DNA of 64,000 nt, from positions 25,429,022-25,493,021 of the forward strand of contig CM033399.1 of assembly GCA_019426215.1 (NCBI GenBank), written 5' to 3'. The notes beneath the pieces are model-generated. The model was given only the letters and a program-made list of their open reading frames with translations, was not told the DNA's origin and searched no databases. Shown one piece after another: positions 22,361-32,129 of this stretch. The position numbers and the translations under genes are program-made. The DNA comes from Buddleja alternifolia. Taxonomy: Eukaryota; Streptophyta; Magnoliopsida; Lamiales; Scrophulariaceae. The first letter of the stretch is position 1. The number at the start of each line of letters is the position of its first letter.

Positions 22361-24024
22361 TAAGTATAGGTTTAGCAATTTCAAGATTTTTCATATCAAA
22401 AAAAAAAAAATTCTCCAAACATTCTGTGATTTACTAATTCTTCACCTCATGATGTTCACTTAGAACACTTAGCCTTAGACCATCTGTGAATCTTCGAGAT
22501 ACAGATACATTGTCTCTTTGAATTTAACCTCTCAAAGAAAAATTTATCAATTTGATTATTTCATAATTTCCAAGTAACATTAACATTTCATATTATGAGA
22601 AACCAAACAGAAAAATTAATGTATGTAAAGGAGTAATGGGATACGAGGTTCATTTCCCAGCCTCTATATTAATTAACCATATATCACTTCTTTTCAGTGG
22701 TTAAGTTTGTTCTTCTTAGATCCATCTCATGTCTCTTCTGGACTCTCTCTTTGTTCTAATCTCATTTACATTAAGAGTTTCGAGCTCTCTTGAAAACTAG
22801 ACCAGACACAAAGTACTGAGTCATTATTTTACAAGCAATAAGCCTCTTTTGTACAAAACACACAATGGCTAACACTGACTATGAAAGTCTTTTTACAAAT
22901 AAAAGAAGTGACATTTAGATGCCTTCATTATTAGAAAGAGACTGTACAAAACTTGAATTCATACTTCTCATAAGAGAAGTTGTTATTTGTGGGCTTTAAT
23001 TTCTAATAGTATTTGGCATTACCTTAAAAAAGCAACTCATTGTTCTCTTATTCCTGATATGTCTATAATCATCAAATACTAAAGTCAGGAATCCCAATTC
23101 AGTTCAGTTTTATGGATGTATTACTCATTTTGTCCACTTATAGATCAATAGTTTGATTTCTCATTCGCATATGAGATCATATATCATACAATTCACAAAG
23201 ACATCATAAGTCGTGGACATTACTTTCCACTTATGGTAAACTCATTGATCTTTATCTTGAGCAGGAAGACTTACTATAAGTCTTACATGACTTGGTTATT
23301 GCCCTCTAGAACATTTAATTCAATTTTACATATTCCAAAATATTATGACACGACGTGTCATGATTTCTACTAGTTAGTACTCATCTAGTACTATTTTAAA
23401 AATCTCAAAACACATACGAGATTGTGGTTACCACGGTCATACTAGAGATATCATATATACGCCCATTTATACAACATTGATTTCGTACTAAGGTAATTAA
23501 CATTTATGACAATTCACCATAATGTACAGGTTCGAAAAGGTCACGTAATGCCCAATAATCAACCGTGTCTAAATGTTCATTCTCACAAATATAATTTTCT
23601 AATAAAAAATCTCATAAAGTTATAGGTAAGTATCACTTGAACCACGCTTAGAACTCCCACTTAATTTCATGATCAAAGCATATCGTGATATATAAGAAAA
23701 CACATCTTGCATGCGTATGTAAATTACCAAAGCTCAATGTCATCTTAAAGAAAACAACATATACATTACATAAATATATGCACATGAGCTACAAGTAAAA
23801 AAGTTTTCAAAGTAGAGAACGTAAATACATATGATTCACTAACATAACGAGCTCTAAGTATTTCTATACATACGAGAAACCGTATTAACTATCCCAATCA
23901 AGAGCCTATCTCTAGGAGCGAATTTCAAAAGACGACGAGGACCATTATTCATCCTCAAAGATAATAATTTTCTTGTCCTCAATAGTAGCTCTCTCTTGTC
24001 CCACAATTTAATCAATAACGACTT

Positions 24025-24318
24025 CTAGAGACGTAGATCTCTGTCTTTATTTAAAGTGTAAATTCTATTGAATTCACTTCCCCAAAATGCAATTAGAGAA
24101 TTTTTCCATAATTCTCTCTTTTGGTCCGGACCACCGAAATAATGACCCAAATGAAGAAGCTCCTTGTACTTCATTTTCATTATTTTAAAGTGTCCATGCA
24201 AAGAATGTTCGGGGTGCATTTTATAACCACTCATCAATTCAAACTTTTCCAAACGTACACGAGTTATTCTCGCTCTAACTCCCCTCCAGAGGATGCTAGA
24301 AGTAAATTGTGATCTCAT
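24025..24318 (-). pseudogene. Possible copia gag fragment
   Basis: A 97-codon open frame with YKMHPEHSLHGHFKIMKMKY and FGGPDQKRELWKNS. The spacing and helical look are loosely like a copia Gag (UBN2-type) domain, and its place downstream of the leader in the minus-strand element fits. I do not recognise a specific signature, so this is weak. The sequence to the right (24319-24759) is the rest of the interrupted leader. Confidence 0.3.
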
Positions 24319-24764
24319 CGTCTATGAAAATGAAAAAATTGGTATTAGATTGGACATGACGCCAATCATAATACTTTACCTAACATATGAAGATTTTAAC
24401 ACTTCACAATTTTTTTTTACAATTATGCTCCAACAATTAAATTTAGTAAAAACAATTCCAAATACATTTTAAAAAATGAGGATAGTATTAAAAGTGTTCA
24501 AAAAGTCTTCATCTTGGTAGCCTAGGCATGAGAAATAATTTCAGAAAATTAATCAAAAAATTTTTGTCTATAAAAATATTTTTCTATGATTTTCCATCAT
24601 TATTACTTTCAATAAATCGAGAGAGAAAAATTTGATCTCCAAAAAATATATTTTAAATCCAAAAAATCAAAAATGACATTTCTAACTGTACAAAAAAATT
24701 TACAGCCGAAACCGGCCGCGGGAAGGTGCCGCACATGCCCCCACGCGCCAGGTACGGGTGTGGG

Positions 24765-26153
24765 TGTTAGGATTATGCCCTCAGATTCCATAGAGGATAG
24801 AATGATAAGACATCTTTCTTGTAATGAACTTATTTGATATTTATAATAAAAAGGCATTATTAAATTTTCACTTAAATCTTATCTGCATCTATAAGTAGTG
24901 TAAAATGTTTTGTCTATGTTTTCAGTGCAATCCCTCTACTTCCTATAGGATAGAAAGATTGGCACTAGAGAGATTGATCTTGATTCCTTAAACTCGTTCG
25001 CAAGTAATATGAAGTCTTTAATGGACAGATAAAGACTTAGAACACTTGTACAATCTTAGCTCTGACATGGGAGAGCCCGTCGAGCACCATGTAATGGTGG
25101 AGCTCAAGACTGTAGGCATATCAGTGGAACTGATATGCTCGAACACGACTCACATCGGTTCTATCAGATGGGTTTTCACTCTGTGACTGTCAATGACAGA
25201 ACTGATTATGCTTAATAGGTATAAGTGAACCTTTGACCTGAAGTATCAGGCTGAAGATGCACTTGTGACGTCAAGTACTTCACTAGAGTAGTTCGATCCA
25301 ATTCACCCGTAAATGGGGTCGACCTTGAAATGCGGCTTGATGGGCAAGTGGTAGTCTTAACTGATATCTAATATGGGATTTGTTCTCTCATAAGTGAATG
25401 GGAAAGTACCCTATGTGATTATAGATAAATAGAGATCAAAGTCTTTGGCCAAAGAAAAAAGAGACGATTGTGCGAGGCACAAAATCGATCTCAATGATCT
25501 CGTATTATTATAATTAACACATATGGACAAGTCCAGTGAGTTTGACATGACGATGACTCTCAATTGACTGGGGCACGTGAACAAAGGGTTTATACTTATA
25601 CGGTATTTATGATTGGAAGGTTGTGGAATGATCCAATCATTCGATTTTGTTTGGGCTATGAAGTGGGCCACGTGACTGGCTAGGTGTTACCCACTTCCTT
25701 TGGTTTCCTCTCATTGACAAACAAAATGAACCTAAAGAGTTACGCTAAAGGATTGATAAATAAAAATGAAAAATCAGTTTCTATTTTATTCTAGGAGTTT
25801 TAATTTATTGGATAATTTAAATAATTAATTACTCATTAGATGAAATAATTAATTATAAAGATGAGATCAATTATTAATTAATTTCCTATGGAAATAAATT
25901 AATGAATTAAATTATTTAATTAATTTGGTTATGTAAGTAATTAATTAATTTATTGAATATAATAAATTATTAAATAAATAGATAATTAATTAAAACAAAA
26001 GAAGCCCCGAGCACATGATGGGCATCCATGAGGACGCCTATTAAGGCTAGTTGGGCATCCATAAGGATGCCCAACAACAAAGGTCTCTTTTGTTTGTCTT
26101 GGTCAATAAGTCAAGAGGATATAAAAGTAAAACATGACACACACAATCATAAC
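24765..26153 (+). mobile_element. 5' LTR, truncated at its 3' end
   Basis: Matches the 3' LTR from its first base to ACACAATCATAAC at 26153, then changes to pol sequence. About 400 bp of the LTR end are missing. A TATA box (TATAAAAG) remains at 26120-26127. The break carries the repeated phrase ACAATCAT (26143-26150 and 26154-26161), a possible microhomology. Confidence 0.88.
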
Positions 26154-26167
26154 ACAATCATGACAAC

Positions 26168-26666
26168 AATGGTTTTCTTCATCACTTTCACAGACGATCA
26201 TTCAAGATATGGTCTAGTGTATCTGATGAAGCAAAAGTCTGAATCCTTTGAAAGGTTTAAAGAATTCAAAGCTTTAGTATAAAATCAAACTAGGCAAAAC
26301 ATAAAAACTCTATGATCGGATCGTGGAGGAGAATATATGAGCACCGAGTTTGATGAATTCCTTAGAGAACAAGGAATAATGTTACAACTAACACCACCAG
26401 CAACTCCTCAACTAAATGAAGTAGCCGAGCGTAGGAACTAAACATTGTTGGACATGGTTCGTTCCATGCTTAGTTACACTGATTTACCGATTTTGTTGTG
26501 GGGACATGCACTCCTTACTGATGCTTATATATTGAACAGATGTCCCTCCAAAACCGTTCCTAAAACTCCGCATGAGATGTGGAATAATAGGAAACCAAGT
26601 CTTAGTCACATTAAGATTTGGGGATGTCGTGCTTATGTTAAGAAGACGTGGAGAAATTGGAGATAA
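26168..26666 (+). pseudogene. Copia integrase fragment
   Basis: Integrase catalytic core, which joins the element's DNA to the chromosome. The order is FITFTDDHSRYGLVYLMK (first aspartate region), SDRGGEYMSTEFDEFL (second aspartate), and QLNEVAERRN with the catalytic glutamate. The block WGHALLTDAYILNRCPSKTV and the GCRAYVK end follow. Stops interrupt it near 26281 and 26440. The zinc-binding N-terminus and everything upstream are deleted. Confidence 0.88.
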
Positions 26667-27096
26667 GATCCCTTATGGGACATTTCATTGGTTATCCTGA
26701 AGATTCCATGGGATTCTTCTTTTACCTACATGATGATCAGAGAATCATTGTGGCTCTACACCCTACAAGCCCACTGCCTTGAAGATGAATTCATCTTGGA
26801 AGGGGGCAAAGGTAGAAAGATTGTTGTATAAGAATAAAATGAAACTCCCTCTGAGACATTTGTCCAAGAATCAAGGCATGACCCAATAGTAGCACAACCA
26901 CCACATAGATCAGGTAGAATACCACATGAACCTGAGAGGTATGGGTATCAACTGTCTACAAGAAGACTAGTGAGAGCAAGATCTCATTTAGTACTATATG
27001 TGTTTGACGTTCTACTTATAAGAAATGATGTGAGAATGCTCACCACTGTCAAGAAATTGCTTTCGAGTACGTTTTGCCATGAAAGACTTGGGATAA
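26667..27096 (+). pseudogene. Linker and reverse-transcriptase core remnant
   Basis: Readable pieces are FIGYPEDSMGFFFYLHDDQR (integrase C-terminus) and RSGRIPHEPERYGYQLSTRR (linker). Directly after comes LVLYVFDVLLIRNDVRMLT, the polymerase active site. The normal YVDD is YVFD here, losing one catalytic aspartate. The long fingers and palm part that should come between linker and active site is deleted. The polymerase is doubly inactivated. Confidence 0.8.
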
Positions 27097-27990
27097 GTGA
27101 CATACATTCTAGGAATTCGTATCTACAGAGATAGAACGAATAGAATGATAGGTCTCTCCCAAGCCCTTTACTTAGAAAAGGTCCTAAAGAGATTTAGGAT
27201 TGACAATTCTAAGATAGGGTTTCTTCCCATAAGGCATGGAGTACACTTATCCAAATCTATGTGTCCTCAAAGTGAGGAAGATAGAAAAGAGATGAGCAAT
27301 GTACCCTATGCTTCTACAATTGGTAGCCTGATGTATGCAATGTTGTGTACAAGACCTAACATTGCCTATGCTGTAAGCATGGTGAGTCGATTTCAGGCAA
27401 ACTCGGGAAAAGAACATTGGATGGATGTGAAGAATATCCTAATGTATCTCAAAAGAAATATGGATATGATTCTCATCTATGGAGGTGGAGACCTGAAGAT
27501 GGAAGGTTACACTGACTCAGACTTTCAGTCTGACATTGATGACCGAAAATCCACTTCAGGGTTTGTTTTCACACTTAATGGTGGGGTAGTGTCTTGGAAA
27601 AGTTCCAAGCAAAGCACAACCGCTGATTCCACCACTAAAGCAGAATATGTGGCAGCCTCAGAGGCAGCCAAAGAAGCTGTTTGGATGAGAAAGTCTCTTG
27701 GAGAACTTGAAGTGGTTCCTATTGCAAAGCTCCCAGTTGCCATTTTATTGTGATAACAACTGAGCAATAACGCAAGCCAAGGAACCAAGGTCTCATAACA
27801 AGTCTAAACACATTGAGAGAAGATTTCACATCATCATAGAGATCGTTGTGAGAGGAGAGATAGTAGTGTAGAAAATAGCCTCAACTGACAATGTAGCTAA
27901 CCCATTCACCAAACCACTTCCTCAGGTTGTTCTGGACCGACACCTGTAAAGGATGAGTATAAGATACCACAATGAGTGGCATTGTGTGCA
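27097..27990 (+). pseudogene. Copia reverse-transcriptase C-terminus and RNase H
   Basis: The frame from 27097 to 27753 covers the connection (ILGIRIYRDRTNRMIGLSQA, PYASTIGSLMYAMLCTRPNI) and RNase H with YTDSDFQSDIDDRKSTSGF and AEYVAASEAAKEAVW. RNase H would remove RNA from the RNA-DNA hybrid. A one-base shift at about 27745 follows; in the next frame CDN, SHNKSKHIERRFHII and NPFTKPLPQVV complete the domain. A stop lies inside this tail. The catalytic Asp and Glu of RNase H are still present. Confidence 0.9.
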
Positions 27991-28000
27991 AGTGGGAGAT
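27989..28000 (+). promoter_or_regulatory. Polypurine tract of the copia element
   Basis: CAAGTGGGAGAT directly precedes the LTR start TGATAGG, the standard plant copia arrangement. Confidence 0.8.
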
Positions 28001-29785
28001 TGATAGGATTATGCCCTCAGATGCCATAGAGGATAGAATGATAGGGCATCTTTCTTGTAATGAACTTATTTGATATTTATAATAAAAAGACATTATTTAG
28101 TTTTCACTTAAATCTTATCTTCATCTATAAGTAGTGTAAAACGTTTTGTCCATGTTTTCAGTGCAATACCTTTACTTCCTATGGGATAGGAAGATTGGCA
28201 CTGGAGAGATTGATCTTGATTACTTAAACTCGTTCGCAAGTAATATGAAGTCTTTAATGGACAATTAAGGACTGAGAACACTTGTACAATCTTAGCTCTG
28301 ACATGGGAGTGTCAGTCGAGCACCGTGTGATGGTGGTAGCTCAAGACTGTAGGCACATCAGTGGAACTGATATGCTCGAATACGACTCGCATTTTTTCTG
28401 TCACATGGGTTTTCACTTTGTTATTGTTATTGTTAATGATAGAACTTATTATGCGTAATAGTTATAAAAGAACCTTTGACCTAAAGTATCAGGCTGAAGA
28501 TGCACTTGTGACGTCAAGTATTTCACTAGAGTAGTTAGACCCAATTCACCCATTGGTGGGGTCGACCTCGAAATGCGGCTTGATGGTAAGTGGCAGTCTT
28601 AGCGGATATCTAATATGAGATTTGTTCTCTCATAAGTGAATGACAAAGTACCCTATGTGATTATAGATAAATAGAGATCAAAGTCTTTGGCCAAATCAAA
28701 AAGAGACGATTGTGCGAGGCACTAAATCGATCTCAATGATCTTGTATTATTATAATTAATACATATGATCAAGTCCAGTGAGTTTGACATAACCATGACT
28801 CTCACTGGACTGGGCGTGTGAACAATGGGTTTATACTTATACGGTATTTACGATTAGAAGGTTGTGGAATGATCCAATCATTCGATTTCGTTTGGGCTAC
28901 GAAGTGGGCCATGTGACTGGCTAGGTGTTACCCACTTCTTTTGGTTTCCTCTCATTGCCAAATGAAATGAACCTAAAGAGTCGCGCTAAAGGATTGATAA
29001 AGAAAAATGAAAAAGTTGTTTCTGTTTTATTCTAGAAGTTTTAAATTATTGGATAAATTAAATAATTAATTACTCATTAGATGAAATAATTAATTATAAA
29101 GATGAGATTAATTATTAATTAATTTCCTATGGAAATAAATTAATGAATTAATTTATCTAATTAATTTGGTTATTTAATTAATTTATTTATTTATTGGATA
29201 TAATAAATTATTAATTAAATAGATAATTAATTAAAACAAAAGAAGCCCCGAGCACATGATGGGCGTCCAGGAGGACACCTAATGAGGCTAGTTTGGCGTC
29301 CACAAGGATGCCCAACAACAAAGGTCTCTTTTGTTTGTCTTGGTCAATAAGTCAAGAGGATATAAAAGTAAAACATGACACACACAATCATAACTCTCCT
29401 AGAAAGAAAAGAAGAAAGTCTCCTCCCTCTCTCCATACCTAGCCCTCGCCTACCTCAGAGAAAAAGTGGGAATTTTTCGTCAAGCAATATGTGCGTGATA
29501 ATTTAGAGACAATGTGTTTTTGTTGTTCGGATCAAATTTCAAGAAAACTCAACAAATTCAAAAAGTGAAGATTACACGAGGATTGAAGAAATCGAGACTT
29601 CATCAATTCGAAATTTAGAGGAGGAATCAGATTCTCCTACCACTTCGCTTCAACGGGTAAGTTGTTTCTCATTATGCGAATTAATCGATTCGAATATGCA
29701 ATCAAAAAAATTTCACTTTGGGTTTTTTAAATTTAATTTTTAAAACCTTTCGCTGCGTTTATTCAATTTTTTGCGAAACCCAACA
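28001..29785 (+). mobile_element. 3' LTR, complete
   Basis: A 1785-bp LTR from TGATAGGATTATG to AAACCCAACA. A TATA box (TATAAAAG) lies at 29361-29368. It has many differences from the 5' LTR, including the second LTR base triplet (TGT versus TGA), so the insertion is much older than the array at 1-11763. Confidence 0.9.
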
Positions 29786-29790
29786 GTGGG

Positions 29791-30401
29791 CGTGTGAGTG
29801 GCACACGCACCGCCTTCGTGTCGTTTTTTGGCTCACTAATTTTGCCTACCCCCGCATTTTCGACTATGGCAAATCCAAAGGTGGTCTCTGTTTTATTTTC
29901 CGAGAACTCTAGCTATGGGAATGGATACACTCTCTGTATGCGCGAGTGGGATGGGTCATCGGTTACTGTTCATCTTCTTCAACATTTTTCCAAATTTTAC
30001 AAAATGAGACCATAACTTTGAGAGGCTATATCTCTCTTATTTCTAATCTGTTTTGAACATGCAATATATTGTTGGAAAGCCCTTGACACGAGGATTCTCA
30101 CCATATAAAAAGTTTGTAGTAATCGCAACAACAAACAGTTCAATATGGCCTCTGAAGTCACTGAAATTTTCACCCAAAAAATTAATATCTCATGTAAAGC
30201 ATGGATGCACGTAACTTTCATACATTGTTTATTCATATATAAGAATGCTACATTTCGAAAATTAATGCATAATATGAACATATCTTAAAATCATCATTAA
30301 TGAAGCCATATTTCATGCAAAAATGGGGAGCATAGTAAATTAACGTTTGAAGGCATAATTCAATCACATTTTCATGTGAAAACAAGTCTGGAACACAACC
30401 A
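29791..30401 (-). other. Untranslated leader of the interrupted copia element
   Basis: Lies between the primer site of the minus-strand copia element and the insertion point of the plus-strand copia element. A 94-codon frame (29997-30281, minus) carries FWVKISVTSEAILN; I have the impression that such leaders recur in copia elements, but no protein role is known to me. Confidence 0.5.
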
Positions 30402-30419
30402 AACCTGGCTCTGATACCA
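30402..30419 (-). promoter_or_regulatory. Primer-binding site (initiator tRNA-Met)
   Basis: The minus strand reads TGGTATCAGAGCCAGGTT, complementary to the 3' end of plant initiator tRNA-Met, one base inside the LTR end at 30421. It is the usual copia primer site. Confidence 0.9.
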
Positions 30420-30420
30420 A

Positions 30421-30949
30421 TGACGGAAATTAATCATACATAACATGGGAATTTGGCATAATAAATAATTACTAAACGCGAATATTATCTTTGTTGTTTC
30501 ACAGTGTCTTTCACACGATTTTGATACCCCAAAACGTTTGTAATCTCAATCACTGGGAGAGCGATGCTTTCCACGATCTAAGTACTTCAAATGATGAATC
30601 TTCTTTGCCAATATTACACCAAAATGACACTTCTATGTCTTTGTATTTTAGCACATTTTGGGAAAAGAGATGCTTTCCATGATCCAAGTACTTCAAATGA
30701 TGAATCTCCTTTGCCAATATCACACAAAAATGACACTTCTATGTCTTTGTATTTTACCCCGTAAAATGTGCTGCGAATTTTTTCTTCTTTTTGTATATTT
30801 TCTCATTTATGACTAACTTAGGAGATAATAATAGGGAAGTTTGGAGTGGTTTTTTCCTACGAAAATCACTCACTCCATTTCCATATTTCAAATAAATATG
30901 GGTAGGGTCAAGCCCTCATGGGCGACCCATAACCCGTACCCAATTTTCA
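30421..30949 (-). mobile_element. 5' LTR of the degenerate copia element
   Basis: A 529-bp LTR ending TTCCGTCA on the minus strand next to the primer site. It contains a 106-bp tandem duplication (30563-30668 and 30669-30774) around GATGCTTTCCATGATCC and ACACTTCTATGTCTTTG. The 3' LTR at 19021 lacks the second copy and more. Confidence 0.65.
30563..30774. repeat. 106-bp tandem duplication inside the LTR
   Basis: Two adjacent copies differing at only a few bases, beginning GATGCTTTCC and ending TTTGTATTTTA. Confidence 0.85.
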
Positions 30950-30987
30950 ACGCGTGTGCGCGCACGCACACACACACATATATATAT

Positions 30988-31180
30988 GGGAAAATTGCAT
31001 AAAACCCCCCTGTGTTATCGAAAATCTGTACAAAACCCACCCCACCTGTGTTAAGAAAATAGCCACAGAAACCCCTGTGTTTCTATTTCTATTGCACACT
31101 CTCCCCTGCCGTTAGTTGGCACTAACGGCGTTACATATTTTTTTAGATTTCCTGTTGTGCCCCTCATATATAAATAGATA
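30988..31180 (+). repeat. Left terminal inverted repeat of the MULE
   Basis: Pairs with about 34800-35042 in reverse orientation. In MULEs these ends bind transposase and also drive the internal genes; here each gene would read inward from its own end. Confidence 0.75.
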
Positions 31181-31320
31181 CAACTTTTTTTACTGACTTT
31201 TTATTTACCATTTGCAGATTCAATCGAAGAGAGAGAAAGAGACGAAGGTGAAAAGGGGATCTGGGGTGAATCTAGGGTTTGAGTAACACAATTCGAATTG
31301 AGTGAGCTGTTCTGAACAAA

Positions 31321-31408
31321 ATGTCGATTTAAAGTGCGTAAAATAACACAGGCGAGGGTATTTCAAACATCTGACGAAGGGATTCGCGTTGTTGTTCTAA
31401 AAACTGAG
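31321..31408 (+). pseudogene. First-exon remnant of the MULE transposase
   Basis: From the ATG at 31321 the frame is broken at once (ATGTCGATTTAA). A following open stretch reads VFQTSDEGIRVVVLKT, like the start of plant MULE transposases, and ends at a plausible donor (CTGAG|GTTAGG). What follows to 32129 is intron-like DNA with three degenerate repeats around TGTTCGAAAAAACATGG (31575-31700). The transposase DDE core that should lie here is absent. Confidence 0.45.
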
Positions 31409-32129
31409 GTTAGGGTTTTGAAAAATTGAATTTTAATTTTCCATTTAGGTTTTAAATTGTTATTAACTTAGTGTTTATTTCTTGTGTAGGTTTTGGTGAC
31501 CCTATTTGCGTCGGATTTCCCCAGAAGCTAGGGTTCCGTAAATGTACAATTTTTTGTACTTCTTTTGTGCTTTTGGTGTTCGAATAAACATGGGTTCAGT
31601 TGTTTTTTGTCATTTTCTGCTTTTTATGTTTGAAAAGGCATGGGCTTCAGTTAGTTTATATTATTTTGTGTCTTTATGTTCGAAAAAACATGGATTTGGT
31701 TTTATTATTAGTTTAATGTTCATAATAAAGGTTAAAAGTTCCGAATTTATCTGTTCTAAACTATTTCTTTGTCTGTTTTGTTGTTTACTAGTGGTTGCTG
31801 GCTTTGATTTGTCCCCACTTTGGCTCCCTGCTTAAAATACAGAGGTGTGTTCCCTTCCCTTTTCACATGTGATTGTAGTGTGTAGGTCCCAACTGGACTT
31901 TATTATTGTGAGTTATGTGCTGTGTATGAATTGTGTGTTGTGGTCCTAAAAAAATGTTTGTTTATTAGGTAAACCTTTAAAGAATATGCTGTGTATGATA
32001 GTAATCATAGTGTATGAGTGGTCCCAACTAAGAAATTACTTTATTATGTGTATTGTTTATTATGTGGTCCCAGGTTTTTATGTTTAATTGTTAGTGAAAA
32101 CTTAGTAAGATCTGTTTAATTATTTGCAG

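Larger units (their letters stand above)
19243..24024 (-). other. Uninterpreted body of the degenerate copia element
   Basis: AT-rich, with stops in all frames. It should correspond to pol, but I could not recognise integrase, polymerase or RNase H motifs. It contains two microsatellites (20554-20586, 21606-21670) and a roughly 126-bp tandem duplication at 22129-22360. Short frames at 20075-20344 and 20806-20994 have no protein features I know. Confidence 0.4.
24760..29790 (+). mobile_element. Copia element with exact target duplication (Tork/copia type)
   Basis: The element spans 24765-29785 and is flanked on both sides by GTGGG (24760-24764 and 29786-29790). LTRs begin TGTTAGGATTATG / TGATAGGATTATG and end AAACCCAACA. 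Between them are broken integrase, reverse transcriptase and RNase H sequences. The 5' LTR has lost its end, and with it the primer site, gag and protease. It sits in the leader of the minus-strand copia element. Confidence 0.92.
19021..30949 (-). mobile_element. Degenerate minus-strand copia element, interrupted
   Basis: Related LTR-like repeats at 19021-19242 and 30421-30949 enclose the region. An initiator-tRNA-Met primer site lies just inside the right one, so the element reads right to left. Its leader (29791-30401) is cut by another copia element inserted at 24764/29786. The 5.5 kb from 19243 to 24759 should be gag-pol, but I can read only a possible gag fragment near 24025-24318. I found no matching target duplication at the outer ends (CATAT on the left, ACGCG on the right). 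Confidence 0.6.

Noticed and set aside
31542..31835. 97-codon plus-strand frame in the MULE
   Set aside because: Made of the degenerate intron repeats, Phe/Cys-rich with no known domain and between a donor and an acceptor.
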